Part shown: positions 23,447 through 28,885 of the stretch, piece by piece | How positions within the stretch are numbered: position 1 is the stretch's first letter | Layout: each line of letters begins with the position of its first letter | Assembly: GCA_964492245.1 (NCBI GenBank) | Contig: CAZBJJ010000025.1 | Span: forward strand, 1 to 28,885 | Direction of reading: 5' to 3' | Length of the DNA stretch: 28,885 bases | DNA from: CAZBJJ01 sp964492245 | Lineage (GTDB): Bacteria; Spirochaetota; Spirochaetia; Treponematales; Breznakiellaceae | Notes under the pieces: model-generated | What the model was told of the DNA's origin: nothing | Database searches by the model: none | Seen by the model: only the letters and a program-made list of their open reading frames with translations | Translations under genes and position numbers: made by a program

Positions 23447-24453
23447 CAGTTTTCCTCCCCCAGCTTATGCTGGGGACCCAGCTTATGCTGGGGACCCAGC
23501 TTATGCTGAGGCCCCAGCTTGCCGCAGTCGCAGTTTTCAGGTTCTTCCTGCCCATGCACCACCCTCGCCGCTGGCCCGCCCAGGTAATCGAGGTTTTCAT
23601 CTTCCATGGGCACTGTGGCGTGGCGCACAATTCTTCCCTGGTCTCCACCTCGGGGCCCTTCGCCCACGCAGAGCACCACATCGGTGAGCGCCGAGACGTA
23701 GTTTGGGTCGTGGGTAACTATCAATATGGTTGTATTGCCCTTTAGGCTTTCGAGGGTTTTAAAAAGCCTCGCAGCACTGGCGCTATCCATATTGGCGGTT
23801 GGTTCGTCCAAAATTAAAAGCCTTGGGCGGGAGGCTAGGGCCCGGGCAACGAGTACCCGCCGGCGCTGTCCCCCAGAGAGCGCAGCATAGGGGCGATGTG
23901 CTAAATCGGCCACCCCAGATAATTCCAGGGCCTCCTGTACAGCCTGGGCATCCCTGGCGCGTTCGGGCTTTTTTTTAAAGCGCCTTCCCCCTTCTAGCCG
24001 CCCCATCTCCACAACTTCGCGCACCGAAATGGGAAAGGCCAAGTCCCAAGCCATGTTTTGGGGAACATAGCCGATAAGGTTTTCGCGCTCAGTCTCGCCG
24101 GTCCCGCCAGGCGTGCCGGCCNNNNNNNNNNNNNNNNNNNNNNNNNNNNNNNNNNNNNNNNNNNNNNNNNNNNNNNNNNNNNNNNNNNNNNNNNNNNNNN
24201 NNNNNNNNNNNNNNNNNNNNNCGCCCTCGCCGGCCTCGTCGGGCGGAAAGAGCGAAATGCTCCCCTTAGTTGGCTGTTCAAGACCCAAAATTAATTTTAA
24301 GGCGGTTGTCTTACCCGCCCCATTTGCCCCCACAAGGGCTATAAATTGGCCGGCATGGACATGAAAACTGGCTCCCTGCAAAACGGATAATTGCCCATAG
24401 GAAAACCAGACATCCTCAAAGCGAATCGCCACCGCGCTTGTTTTTTTTTTCAT
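23446..24453 (-). CDS. znuC: Metal ABC transporter ATP-binding protein, with assembly gap and repetitive tail
   Basis: ATPase of the ZnuABC-type importer. Walker A GANGAGKT (42-49), Q-loop YVPQ, signature LSGGQRRRVLVARAL, Walker B LLILDEPTANMD and the switch His in VTHD are all present. Between the N-terminal lobe and the Q-loop, where relatives have a short turn, there is a Gly/Pro-rich insertion (GTPGGTGETE) broken by 100 N (24122-24221). The C-terminus carries CDCGKLGPQH and three further KLGPQH-type repeats ending GEEN, an extra tail with Cys-x-Cys and periodic His. The ATG 24453 is preceded by GGAG in the end of znuA; a TTG at 24456 is an alternative. The gap makes exact length unknown. 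Confidence 0.92.
   Translation of the reverse strand: MKKKTSAVAIRFEDVWFSYGQLSVLQGASFHVHAGQFIALVGANGAGKTTALKLILGLEQPTKGSISLFPPDEAGEGXXXXXXXXXXXXXXXXXXXXXXXXXXXXXXXXXXAGTPGGTGETERENLIGYVPQNMAWDLAFPISVREVVEMGRLEGGRRFKKKPERARDAQAVQEALELSGVADLAHRPYAALSGGQRRRVLVARALASRPRLLILDEPTANMDSASAARLFKTLESLKGNTTILIVTHDPNYVSALTDVVLCVGEGPRGGDQGRIVRHATVPMEDENLDYLGGPAARVVHGQEEPENCDCGKLGPQHKLGPQHKLGPQHKLGEEN
23461..23520. repeat. 18-bp tandem repeat in the 3' end of znuC
   Basis: Three copies of an 18-bp unit (CAGCTTATGCTGGGGACC and close variants at 23461, 23479 and 23497) plus a 6-base partial copy. In frame it encodes KLGPQH repeats. Each unit also forms a hairpin in RNA, CCCCAGC-ATAA-GCTGGGG on the coding strand, and the last one touches the znuB ribosome-binding site. 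Confidence 0.9.
24122..24221. other. Assembly gap (100 N) in znuC
   Basis: Exactly 100 N, the usual placeholder for unknown length. Both flanks are GC-rich and similar in composition (GCCGGC-, CTCGCCGG-type words), so a repetitive low-complexity insert probably caused the break. Confidence 0.95.
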
Positions 24454-24458
24454 CAATT

Positions 24459-25358
24459 TTACTCCACTAGGGCCTTTTCTAGGGCCCGCCCCATCACCCT
24501 AATATTTTCCAGCCAATCCTCTGCCAGGGGGTCCAAGGGCAAAACATCGATATTTAAACTCTTTGCTAGGGATTTCGCCGAGTCCTTTGGAAACTGTGTC
24601 TGCACAAAAATTGCCCGCGCATTGTTTGCCCGCGCTTCGCGCACCAAGGCGGCAAGGGCCTTTGGCGTCGGCTCCTTACCCCCCACCTCTACCGCCACCT
24701 GTTTTAGACCGAATTCGTCTAAAAAATAGCCAAATGCCGGGTGGAAGACCAACACCTGCGAGCCCGCCAAGGGGGCTACCCGGCCGGCAATGGCCTGGAA
24801 AGTAGCATCAATCTCTTCTATTAAAGATTCATATTTATATTGATAGCCTTCTCCCGCCAAAGCCTCTATATTGAGCAAGCCAGATAAAATATGATTGGCC
24901 ATTATCTTGGCCGGCTCCCTGCCCAGCCAACTGTGCCGGTCTATATTAATTCCCTCTGCCCCTGCATGCTCGTGGTCTATCTCGAAGTCCTGTAAGCGAC
25001 GCAGGGCAACTCCCGCTGTCCCATCAATTATTTTTAAACCCGGATACATCTGGCTTATTTTTGGCACAAGGCTTTCTTCGAAATCGCTACCCGAAAGGAG
25101 CCAAAAAGCAGCCTTCGATAGCCCCTCCAATTGGCGCGGGCTGGGTTCGTAGTCGTGGGGGCTTTGACCTTCGCCAACAACAACTAAAACGCGCACATCC
25201 TCTCCGGCTATCTGCCGCACAAACCAGGCCTGGGGCAAGAGGCTGACGGCAACTGTTGGCCGGGTATCAGTTTTGGCCTTTTTGTCGGCACATGAAAACA
25301 ATGGCAATAGGGCCACAAAGGCCAAGGACATTAATTTTTTCGAATAGCTGGGTCTCAT
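24459..25358 (-). CDS. znuA: Metal-binding lipoprotein of the ZnuABC importer
   Basis: A 299-residue periplasmic or surface-anchored binding protein. The signal peptide has a lipobox LFSC with lipidated Cys 23. The cluster A-I fold shows the four expected metal ligands: H68 (SPHDYEPSP), H142 (DRHSWLG), H206 (VFHPAFGYF) and D276 (PLDPLAED). Three His ligands plus Asp/Glu fits either Zn or Mn binding. The usual His-rich loop of ZnuA is reduced to DHEH at 128-131. AAGGAG precedes ATG 25358. It is first in znuA-znuC-znuB, with 5 bases between its stop and the znuC ATG. Confidence 0.94.
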   Translation of the reverse strand: MRPSYSKKLMSLAFVALLPLFSCADKKAKTDTRPTVAVSLLPQAWFVRQIAGEDVRVLVVVGEGQSPHDYEPSPRQLEGLSKAAFWLLSGSDFEESLVPKISQMYPGLKIIDGTAGVALRRLQDFEIDHEHAGAEGINIDRHSWLGREPAKIMANHILSGLLNIEALAGEGYQYKYESLIEEIDATFQAIAGRVAPLAGSQVLVFHPAFGYFLDEFGLKQVAVEVGGKEPTPKALAALVREARANNARAIFVQTQFPKDSAKSLAKSLNIDVLPLDPLAEDWLENIRVMGRALEKALVE

Positions 25359-25380
25359 GACTGCTCCTTATTTTGGCTAA

Positions 25381-25409
25381 AATATACGGAGAACCAAAAG
25401 CAAAATCAA
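25381..25409 (-). promoter_or_regulatory. Putative promoter of znuACB
   Basis: On the minus strand TTGATT (25404-25409) and TATATT (25381-25386) are 17 bases apart, about 23 bases before the znuA ATG. I do not see a convincing Zur or MntR operator palindrome. Confidence 0.5.
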
Positions 25410-25446
25410 GCTTGGTAAAAAAGCTCATGTTTTAGACTGATACTGA

Positions 25447-25475
25447 TTGACAAAAGCTTTCGTTTTTTCTATTAT
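25447..25475 (+). promoter_or_regulatory. Promoter of tRNA-Asn
   Basis: A consensus TTGACA (25447-25452) and TATTAT (25470-25475) separated by 17 bases; the mature tRNA begins 29 bases after the -10 box. Confidence 0.8.
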
Positions 25476-25504
25476 TTGAAGCGTTCAGGCCTATGCCTTT
25501 TCAT

Positions 25505-25577
25505 TCCGCGGTAGCTCAGCCGGCAGAGCAAGTGGCTGTTAACCACTGGGTCCGGTGTTCGAATCACCGCCGCGGAG
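25505..25577 (+). tRNA. tRNA-Asn (anticodon GTT)
   Basis: A complete 73-base cloverleaf. The acceptor stem is TCCGCGG/CCGCGGA with discriminator G, and the D arm is GCTCAGCCGGCAGAGC. The anticodon stem AGTGG/CCACT encloses CTGTTAA with anticodon GTT, and the T arm is CGGTG-TTCGAAT-CACCG. CCA is not encoded. It is a single-gene unit with its own promoter and terminator. Confidence 0.98.
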
Positions 25578-25581
25578 CCTT

Positions 25582-25611
25582 AAAGCCCATCCCTAAGGAT
25601 GGGCTTTTTTT
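25582..25611 (+). terminator. Rho-independent terminator of tRNA-Asn
   Basis: An 11-bp stem AAAGCCCATCC/GGATGGGCTTT (25582-25592 and 25597-25607) with loop CTAA and a T-run to 25611. Confidence 0.93.
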
Positions 25612-25644
25612 ATAAGGAAAATATTAAAGGCGCAAAACCATAAC

Positions 25645-25668
25645 TAGTATATCGAACATTTCACCTGG
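25645..25668 (+). repeat. Dispersed repeat copy 4 (left arm of a long inverted pair)
   Basis: It begins TAGTATATCGAA and ends TTTCACCTGG. It differs by one base in the first 23 from the inverted copy at 27406-27428; the two face each other across pdxS and the small membrane protein gene. Confidence 0.7.
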
Positions 25669-25682
25669 CCCAAAAAGACTGT

Positions 25683-26564
25683 TTACCAGCCGCGCACCGC
25701 CAATTTCTGCGATTCATCGAGGCTGCGAATATCGATTCCGTCCATTGCCGGACCCAGGCCAGTTGAAACCTCTAAAAGCACCGCGGGGTCCTGCCAGTTT
25801 TTTACGGCCCTTACAATTGCCTTGGCCCGTTTTTCGGGATCTTTCGAAGCAAAAATACCAGAGCCCACAAAGACCGTTTCGGCCCCCAGCTCCATCATAA
25901 GGGCAGCGTCGGCCGGGGTAGCCACTCCGCCAGCGGCAAAATTGGGCACTGGCAATTTGCCAAGTTCCCGTGTTTTTACCAGAAGCTCATAGGGGGCACC
26001 AAAATCTTTGGCAGCAGTCATAAGCTCTGCCTTGTCCATGTGTTGAATACGCCTTATATCTGCCATGAGTTGGCGCATATGCCTTACAGCTTCCACTACA
26101 TTCCCCGTTCCAGCCTCGCCTTTTGTGCGCATCATTGCTGCCCCTTCGCCAATACGACGCAGTGCCTCGCCCAAATTGCGACAGCCACAGACAAAGGGAG
26201 TTTTAAAAAGATGTTTATCTATATGAAAGGCCTCGTCTGCGGGGGTAAGCACCTCGCTTTCGTCGATAAAATCGATGCCCATCTCCTGCAAAATTCTAGC
26301 TTCGGCAATATGGCCAATACGGCACTTTGCCATAACAGGTATTTGAACTGTCTTCTGTATTTTTTCTATCATTGCCGGGTCGCTCATCTTGGCGACACCC
26401 CCCACTTTGCGGATATCGCTGGGAATTCGCTCTAAAGCCATAACTGCTACCGCTCCGGCGGCCTCGGCAATTTTTGCCTGCTCGGCATTGGTAACATCCA
26501 TAATTACCCCGCCCTTCATAGTTGCGGCAAAGGCTATTTTAGCTTCAAAATCCTGTCGTTCCAT
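25683..26564 (-). CDS. pdxS: Pyridoxal 5'-phosphate synthase lyase subunit PdxS
   Basis: A 293-residue TIM-barrel enzyme that joins ribose 5-phosphate, glyceraldehyde 3-phosphate and ammonia to make PLP. The catalytic residues D23, K80 (VMAKCRIGH) and K148 (RTKGEAGTG) are present, as are the phosphate-binding NFAAGGVATP and GSGIF motifs. AAGGAG precedes ATG 26564. Its ammonia-supplying partner gene pdxT, usually adjacent, is not here: the gene stands alone between inverted repeats with only a small membrane protein gene upstream. PdxT must be encoded elsewhere or be missing, in which case free ammonia would be needed. Confidence 0.97.
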   Translation of the reverse strand: MERQDFEAKIAFAATMKGGVIMDVTNAEQAKIAEAAGAVAVMALERIPSDIRKVGGVAKMSDPAMIEKIQKTVQIPVMAKCRIGHIAEARILQEMGIDFIDESEVLTPADEAFHIDKHLFKTPFVCGCRNLGEALRRIGEGAAMMRTKGEAGTGNVVEAVRHMRQLMADIRRIQHMDKAELMTAAKDFGAPYELLVKTRELGKLPVPNFAAGGVATPADAALMMELGAETVFVGSGIFASKDPEKRAKAIVRAVKNWQDPAVLLEVSTGLGPAMDGIDIRSLDESQKLAVRGW

Positions 26565-26605
26565 ATCGTTCTCCTTCGCATTTACTGCGATACTCTTCTA
26601 TATAT

Positions 26606-26633
26606 TACATAATTTTTAAGGCCTTGTTGTCAA
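26606..26633 (-). promoter_or_regulatory. Putative promoter of pdxS
   Basis: On the minus strand TTGACA (26628-26633) is followed after 16 bases by TATGTA (26606-26611), about 40 bases before the pdxS ATG. Confidence 0.6.
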
Positions 26634-26648
26634 GCATTTACAGGAAGC

Positions 26649-26679
26649 AAAAAAAACCCCTTTGTCAACCAAAGGGGTT
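26649..26679 (-). terminator. Rho-independent terminator between the small membrane protein gene and pdxS
   Basis: A 10-bp stem AACCCCTTTG/CAAAGGGGTT (26655-26664 and 26670-26679) with a 5-base loop. On the minus strand it is followed by a T-run (complement of 26649-26656). Confidence 0.88.
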
Positions 26680-26694
26680 AGGATTGATGTATAG

Positions 26695-26797
26695 GCGCTT
26701 CTAAAAACTCGGTCAGTTTTTAGAAGTGCCTCGGTAAATCCTACAGGATTTACCTTTTTTATAGGAAGACCTCGAAAAACTGAACTTTTTCGAGGTC
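26695..26797. repeat. Cluster of three hairpin repeats
   Basis: Three consecutive inverted repeats fill the space between the terminator and the stop of the small membrane protein gene. 26695-26729 has 15-bp arms with GCGCTTCTAAAAACT and one G-T pair; 26733-26754 has arms GGTAAATCCT/AGGATTTACC; 26768-26797 has 12-bp arms GACCTCGAAAAA/TTTTTCGAGGTC. The first and third share the core AAAAACT...AGTTTTT/ACTTTTT, and a weaker relative lies at 27317-27344. The middle one is followed by six T on the plus strand, where no gene precedes it. Confidence 0.8.
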
Positions 26798-26822
26798 CCC
26801 ATATATAAATTTTAAAGATAAA

Positions 26823-27287
26823 TTAAGCTTCCAGAGCCTGTAGAATCGCGCCTAAAACCAAAAGATGGGCAGATAATATCTTTAAGAAGGATAAAAAGCT
26901 TGCTGTATTTTTAAAGGCGCCATCCAAAAGACCGCCCTTGCCCAAAATATCAACTAATACAATGACAACAATCCACATAATTAAAATAATAATTAATATA
27001 AGGCGATTGATATTTCCCACATCCACAAAAAAGGACACAAGTAAAAAAGCACCAGCGGCAACCTCTAAAATACCCATAAGAATTAAAACGGGAGAAGCAA
27101 GGTTTTTAAGATCGCCCTTAAAAATATGTTGTACCGCACTGGCTATTTCATTGCCCCCAAAGCCCGCCTGCAATTTGCCCATAAAACCCTTGTCCAATTG
27201 AAGGGTCATAATGCCGGCTACAATTAAAAAAATAGCCAGGGCAAATCTAGTCACTGTTATACTGAGTGAACTCTTTCCTAATGACAT
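26823..27287 (-). CDS. Small four-helix membrane protein (DoxX-like, unassigned)
   Basis: A 154-residue hydrophobic protein with about four predicted membrane helices (near 8-28, 65-86, 91-113 and 127-150). A soluble stretch at about 30-62 (GFGGNEIASAVQHIFKGD) lies between the first two. Size and topology resemble DoxX-like or small treponemal membrane proteins, but I see no diagnostic motif and do not assign a function. AGGAGGACTTT immediately before ATG 27287 is a near-ideal ribosome-binding site. It lies upstream of pdxS, separated from it by hairpins and a terminator, and is enclosed by inverted repeat copies 4 and 5. Confidence 0.8.
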   Translation of the reverse strand: MSLGKSSLSITVTRFALAIFLIVAGIMTLQLDKGFMGKLQAGFGGNEIASAVQHIFKGDLKNLASPVLILMGILEVAAGAFLLVSFFVDVGNINRLILIIILIMWIVVIVLVDILGKGGLLDGAFKNTASFLSFLKILSAHLLVLGAILQALEA

Positions 27288-27316
27288 AAAGTCCTCCTAA
27301 AAATATATAAAAGAAA

Positions 27317-27344
27317 GCTCTAAAAACCTGCTCAGTTTTGAAGC
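27317..27344. repeat. Imperfect hairpin repeat in the leader of the small membrane protein gene
   Basis: GCTCTAAAAACCTG and CTCAGTTTTGAAGC form an imperfect inverted repeat that shares CTAAAAAC and TCAGTTTT with the hairpin at 26695-26729, so it is probably a decayed member of the same dispersed family. Confidence 0.5.
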
Positions 27345-27404
27345 TGTCTTAAAGCAAGTCTAAGCGAGCAGCAAGCCTCTGTCCAGCAATTATTTTTCTT
27401 TAAT

Positions 27405-27428
27405 TCAGGTGAAATCTTCGATATACTA
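27405..27428 (-). repeat. Dispersed repeat copy 5 (right arm of a long inverted pair)
   Basis: Read on the minus strand it begins TAGTATATCGAA and ends TTTCACCTGA. It matches copy 4 at 22 of the first 23 positions in inverted orientation. Only five bases separate it from a 100-N assembly gap. Confidence 0.7.
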
Positions 27429-27433
27429 CTTAT

Positions 27434-27533
27434 NNNNNNNNNNNNNNNNNNNNNNNNNNNNNNNNNNNNNNNNNNNNNNNNNNNNNNNNNNNNNNNNNNN
27501 NNNNNNNNNNNNNNNNNNNNNNNNNNNNNNNNN
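27434..27533. other. Assembly gap (100 N)
   Basis: A placeholder of exactly 100 N between the repeat copy 5 and the stop codon of the U32-family gene. The true length and content are unknown. Confidence 0.95.
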
Positions 27534-27534
27534 C

Positions 27535-28809
27535 TTATATGCTTTTTCTTAAAAGCCAGTAGGGCTCAACGCGGTCCCAGGCCTCTTGAAGCGAGGGGGC
27601 AATGTCCTTTTTTATTTGAATCCAGCCACCGTGCTCGTTGGCAATGCGAGGTACTGGGTGGGCATCGAAGTTAAGAGTTCGATATGAATGTGCCGGCAGT
27701 ACAAAATCGCCCCCATTCTCGCCGGCAAAATCTAGATTCTGCTCTGCCGATATACTGTTTTTTACACTGATGGCCCTACAGCTTCCCCATATATCATCCT
27801 GCTCTGGCACAATGGCATCGGAAGGGGATTCGAGCACATAGCCCATAAATATTTTTTCCTTTATATAATTTGTGGAAGTATTGACAATATTCCTGGCCTC
27901 TCGGTCGAAAAAAAACCCCGTGCCAAATTCTCGATGGCTCATCTCTTCCAAATTATGCCTATAGGGATTAGCTTTTTGGCTGCCAATGTTGTCCAAGGCC
28001 CAGCGATAGGCGCGGGTAATAAAGGCACTATAGGCCAAACTTTTAACCCGTCCTTCAATCTTAAGAGCATCCACTCCCGCCTTTTTTAAATGCTCTACAT
28101 AATCGAGCATACAAAGATCCTTGCTGGAAAGAAGAAGTGAGTAGCTGCCACTTGCGGTAGGCCCTGTTTCTAAATCCATCAATTCCTTTGTCCGCGACTG
28201 CTCCTGTACAGCATAGTGCCAGCGACAGTTGTGGGCACAGTCGCCCCGGTTCGCCGAGCGCCCCGTTACCTCTGCCGAGAGAATGCAGCGCCCCGCATAG
28301 GCCAAGCACATTGCCCCATGGGCGAAGACCTCAATTTCCAATTCGGGGACGCGCTGTTTAATTTCGGCTATTTCGTGCAAACTCAATTCCCTGGCCGGTA
28401 CAATGCGCGAAAAGCCGAGGTCGAAATAATGCTTTGCCATACGCCAGTTTGTGCAGTTTGCCTGAGTGCTTAAATGGTATTGGGCAAGGGGAAAGACCTC
28501 CCGTACCAAGGGCAATATTGATGGGTCGCTAATAATAAATGCGTCTATTGGGTATTCTTTGTATTTGGATAATTCCTGCGGCAATAAGTCTAAATCTCTA
28601 TTATGAAAATATATATTTAAGGCAACATAGAGCTTTTTATTTGCTTTTTTATTTTTTATATTGATAGCTCTCTCGTCTTTTTCAAAATTTAAAAGCTCTG
28701 CCCGCGATCGCAGACTAAAAAGCGGTAAGCCAGTATACACCGCATCGGCGCCCCAACGCCAGATAAAATCAATTTTTTCAGTGTCACCTGCGGGAGAAAG
28801 AAGTTCCAC
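27535..28809 (-). CDS. U32 peptidase-family protein (TrhP/YegQ-like)
   Basis: A 424-residue cytoplasmic protein. The N-terminal barrel begins MELLSPAGDTEKIDF, and the U32 signature EVFAHGAMCLAYAGRCILS lies at about 160-178, followed by GDCAHNCRW; these cysteines are of the kind that bind an iron-sulfur cluster. Length and the downstream KDLCMLDY and DALKIEGRVKS motifs fit the TrhP (YegQ) branch, which hydroxylates uridine 34 of tRNAs; the RlhA branch for 23S rRNA is usually longer. Despite the family name, peptidase activity is doubtful for this branch. The start is GTG 28809 with AGAGG 7 bases upstream. It is immediately downstream of the 5S rRNA on the same strand, which fits an RNA-modification role. 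Confidence 0.9.
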   Translation of the reverse strand: MELLSPAGDTEKIDFIWRWGADAVYTGLPLFSLRSRAELLNFEKDERAINIKNKKANKKLYVALNIYFHNRDLDLLPQELSKYKEYPIDAFIISDPSILPLVREVFPLAQYHLSTQANCTNWRMAKHYFDLGFSRIVPARELSLHEIAEIKQRVPELEIEVFAHGAMCLAYAGRCILSAEVTGRSANRGDCAHNCRWHYAVQEQSRTKELMDLETGPTASGSYSLLLSSKDLCMLDYVEHLKKAGVDALKIEGRVKSLAYSAFITRAYRWALDNIGSQKANPYRHNLEEMSHREFGTGFFFDREARNIVNTSTNYIKEKIFMGYVLESPSDAIVPEQDDIWGSCRAISVKNSISAEQNLDFAGENGGDFVLPAHSYRTLNFDAHPVPRIANEHGGWIQIKKDIAPSLQEAWDRVEPYWLLRKSI

Positions 28810-28840
28810 CGTACAGCCTCTTTTAAAAAAAATAAAAAAA

Positions 28841-28885
28841 GCCTGGCAACTACCTACTTTCCCACCCCTTCGAGAGGCAGTATCA
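28841..28885 (-). rRNA. rrf: 5S ribosomal RNA, 3' end only
   Basis: The minus strand reads TGATACTGCCTCTCGAAGGG, then GTGGGAAAGTAGGTAGTTGC and CAGGC, the conserved 3' part of bacterial 5S rRNA ending in GCCAGGC. The 5' part lies beyond the window, so an rRNA operon on the minus strand ends here. A T-rich run (complement of 28822-28840) follows and probably ends transcription before the U32-family gene. Confidence 0.93.

Noticed and set aside
24122..24221. Treating znuC as a pseudogene
   Set aside because: The frame is open on both sides and all ATPase motifs are present; the break is an assembly gap.
25646..27427. Outward-facing TATACT in repeat copies 4 and 5 as promoters
   Set aside because: No suitably placed -35 box or downstream gene is visible in the outward directions, unlike at chemoreceptor 3.

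Overview
The window looks like a draft-assembly contig from a spirochaete, most probably Treponema or a close relative. The pointers are a phosphonate operon whose last gene fuses a PntC-type cytidylyltransferase to 2-aminoethylphosphonate transaminase (an arrangement I recall from Treponema denticola), three methyl-accepting chemotaxis proteins in 29 kb, and a strong preference for GCC/GGC codons in an otherwise AT-punctuated genome. This assignment is inference. Three runs of N (712-721, 24122-24221, 27434-27533) are assembly gaps; two of them cut genes or touch repeats.

Layout. 1-1954 (minus): the first 19 codons of an unknown gene, then chemoreceptor 1 (broken by a gap) with its own promoter. 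2222-4210 (plus): uvrB, possibly leaderless. 4240-4678: three palindromic 22-bp repeats with exact 32-bp period, then the C-terminal remnant of a DUF4143 ATPase. 4685-7357 (minus): a two-gene unit of a dCACHE-like/HAMP/HisKA_2 sensor kinase and an AEC-family transporter. 7504-13736 (plus): an accessory chemotaxis cluster cheA-cheW-mcp-terminator-cheR-cheB with no cheY in the window. 13733-18036 (minus): the phosphonate operon pepM-ppd-pntC/aepT, which should make CMP-activated 2-aminoethylphosphonate; its final stop codon shares a TTAA with the cheB stop. 18197-21255 (minus): chemoreceptor 3 translationally coupled (ATGA) to a flavodiiron O2/NO reductase and closed by a terminator. 21511-22566 (plus): aroC. 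22589-25358 (minus): znuA-znuC-znuB metal importer. 25505-25577 (plus): tRNA-Asn with promoter and terminator. 25683-27287 (minus): pdxS and a small four-helix membrane protein, separated by a cluster of hairpins. 27535-28809 (minus): a U32 peptidase-family protein, directly downstream of a 5S rRNA whose 3' end closes the window.

How it works together. The theme is environmental sensing (three chemoreceptors, CheA/W/R/B, a cache-domain kinase) plus surface modification by phosphonate and oxygen/NO protection. The most unusual points are the chemoreceptor-flavodiiron coupling, the PepM nucleotidyltransferase domain that has lost its second catalytic histidine while a separate cytidylyltransferase is present, and a dispersed 22-24 bp repeat found five times, four of them as two matched inverted pairs. 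One pair forms an empty 104-bp mini-element that supplies a -10 box to chemoreceptor 3; the other brackets pdxS and its neighbour and abuts an assembly gap.
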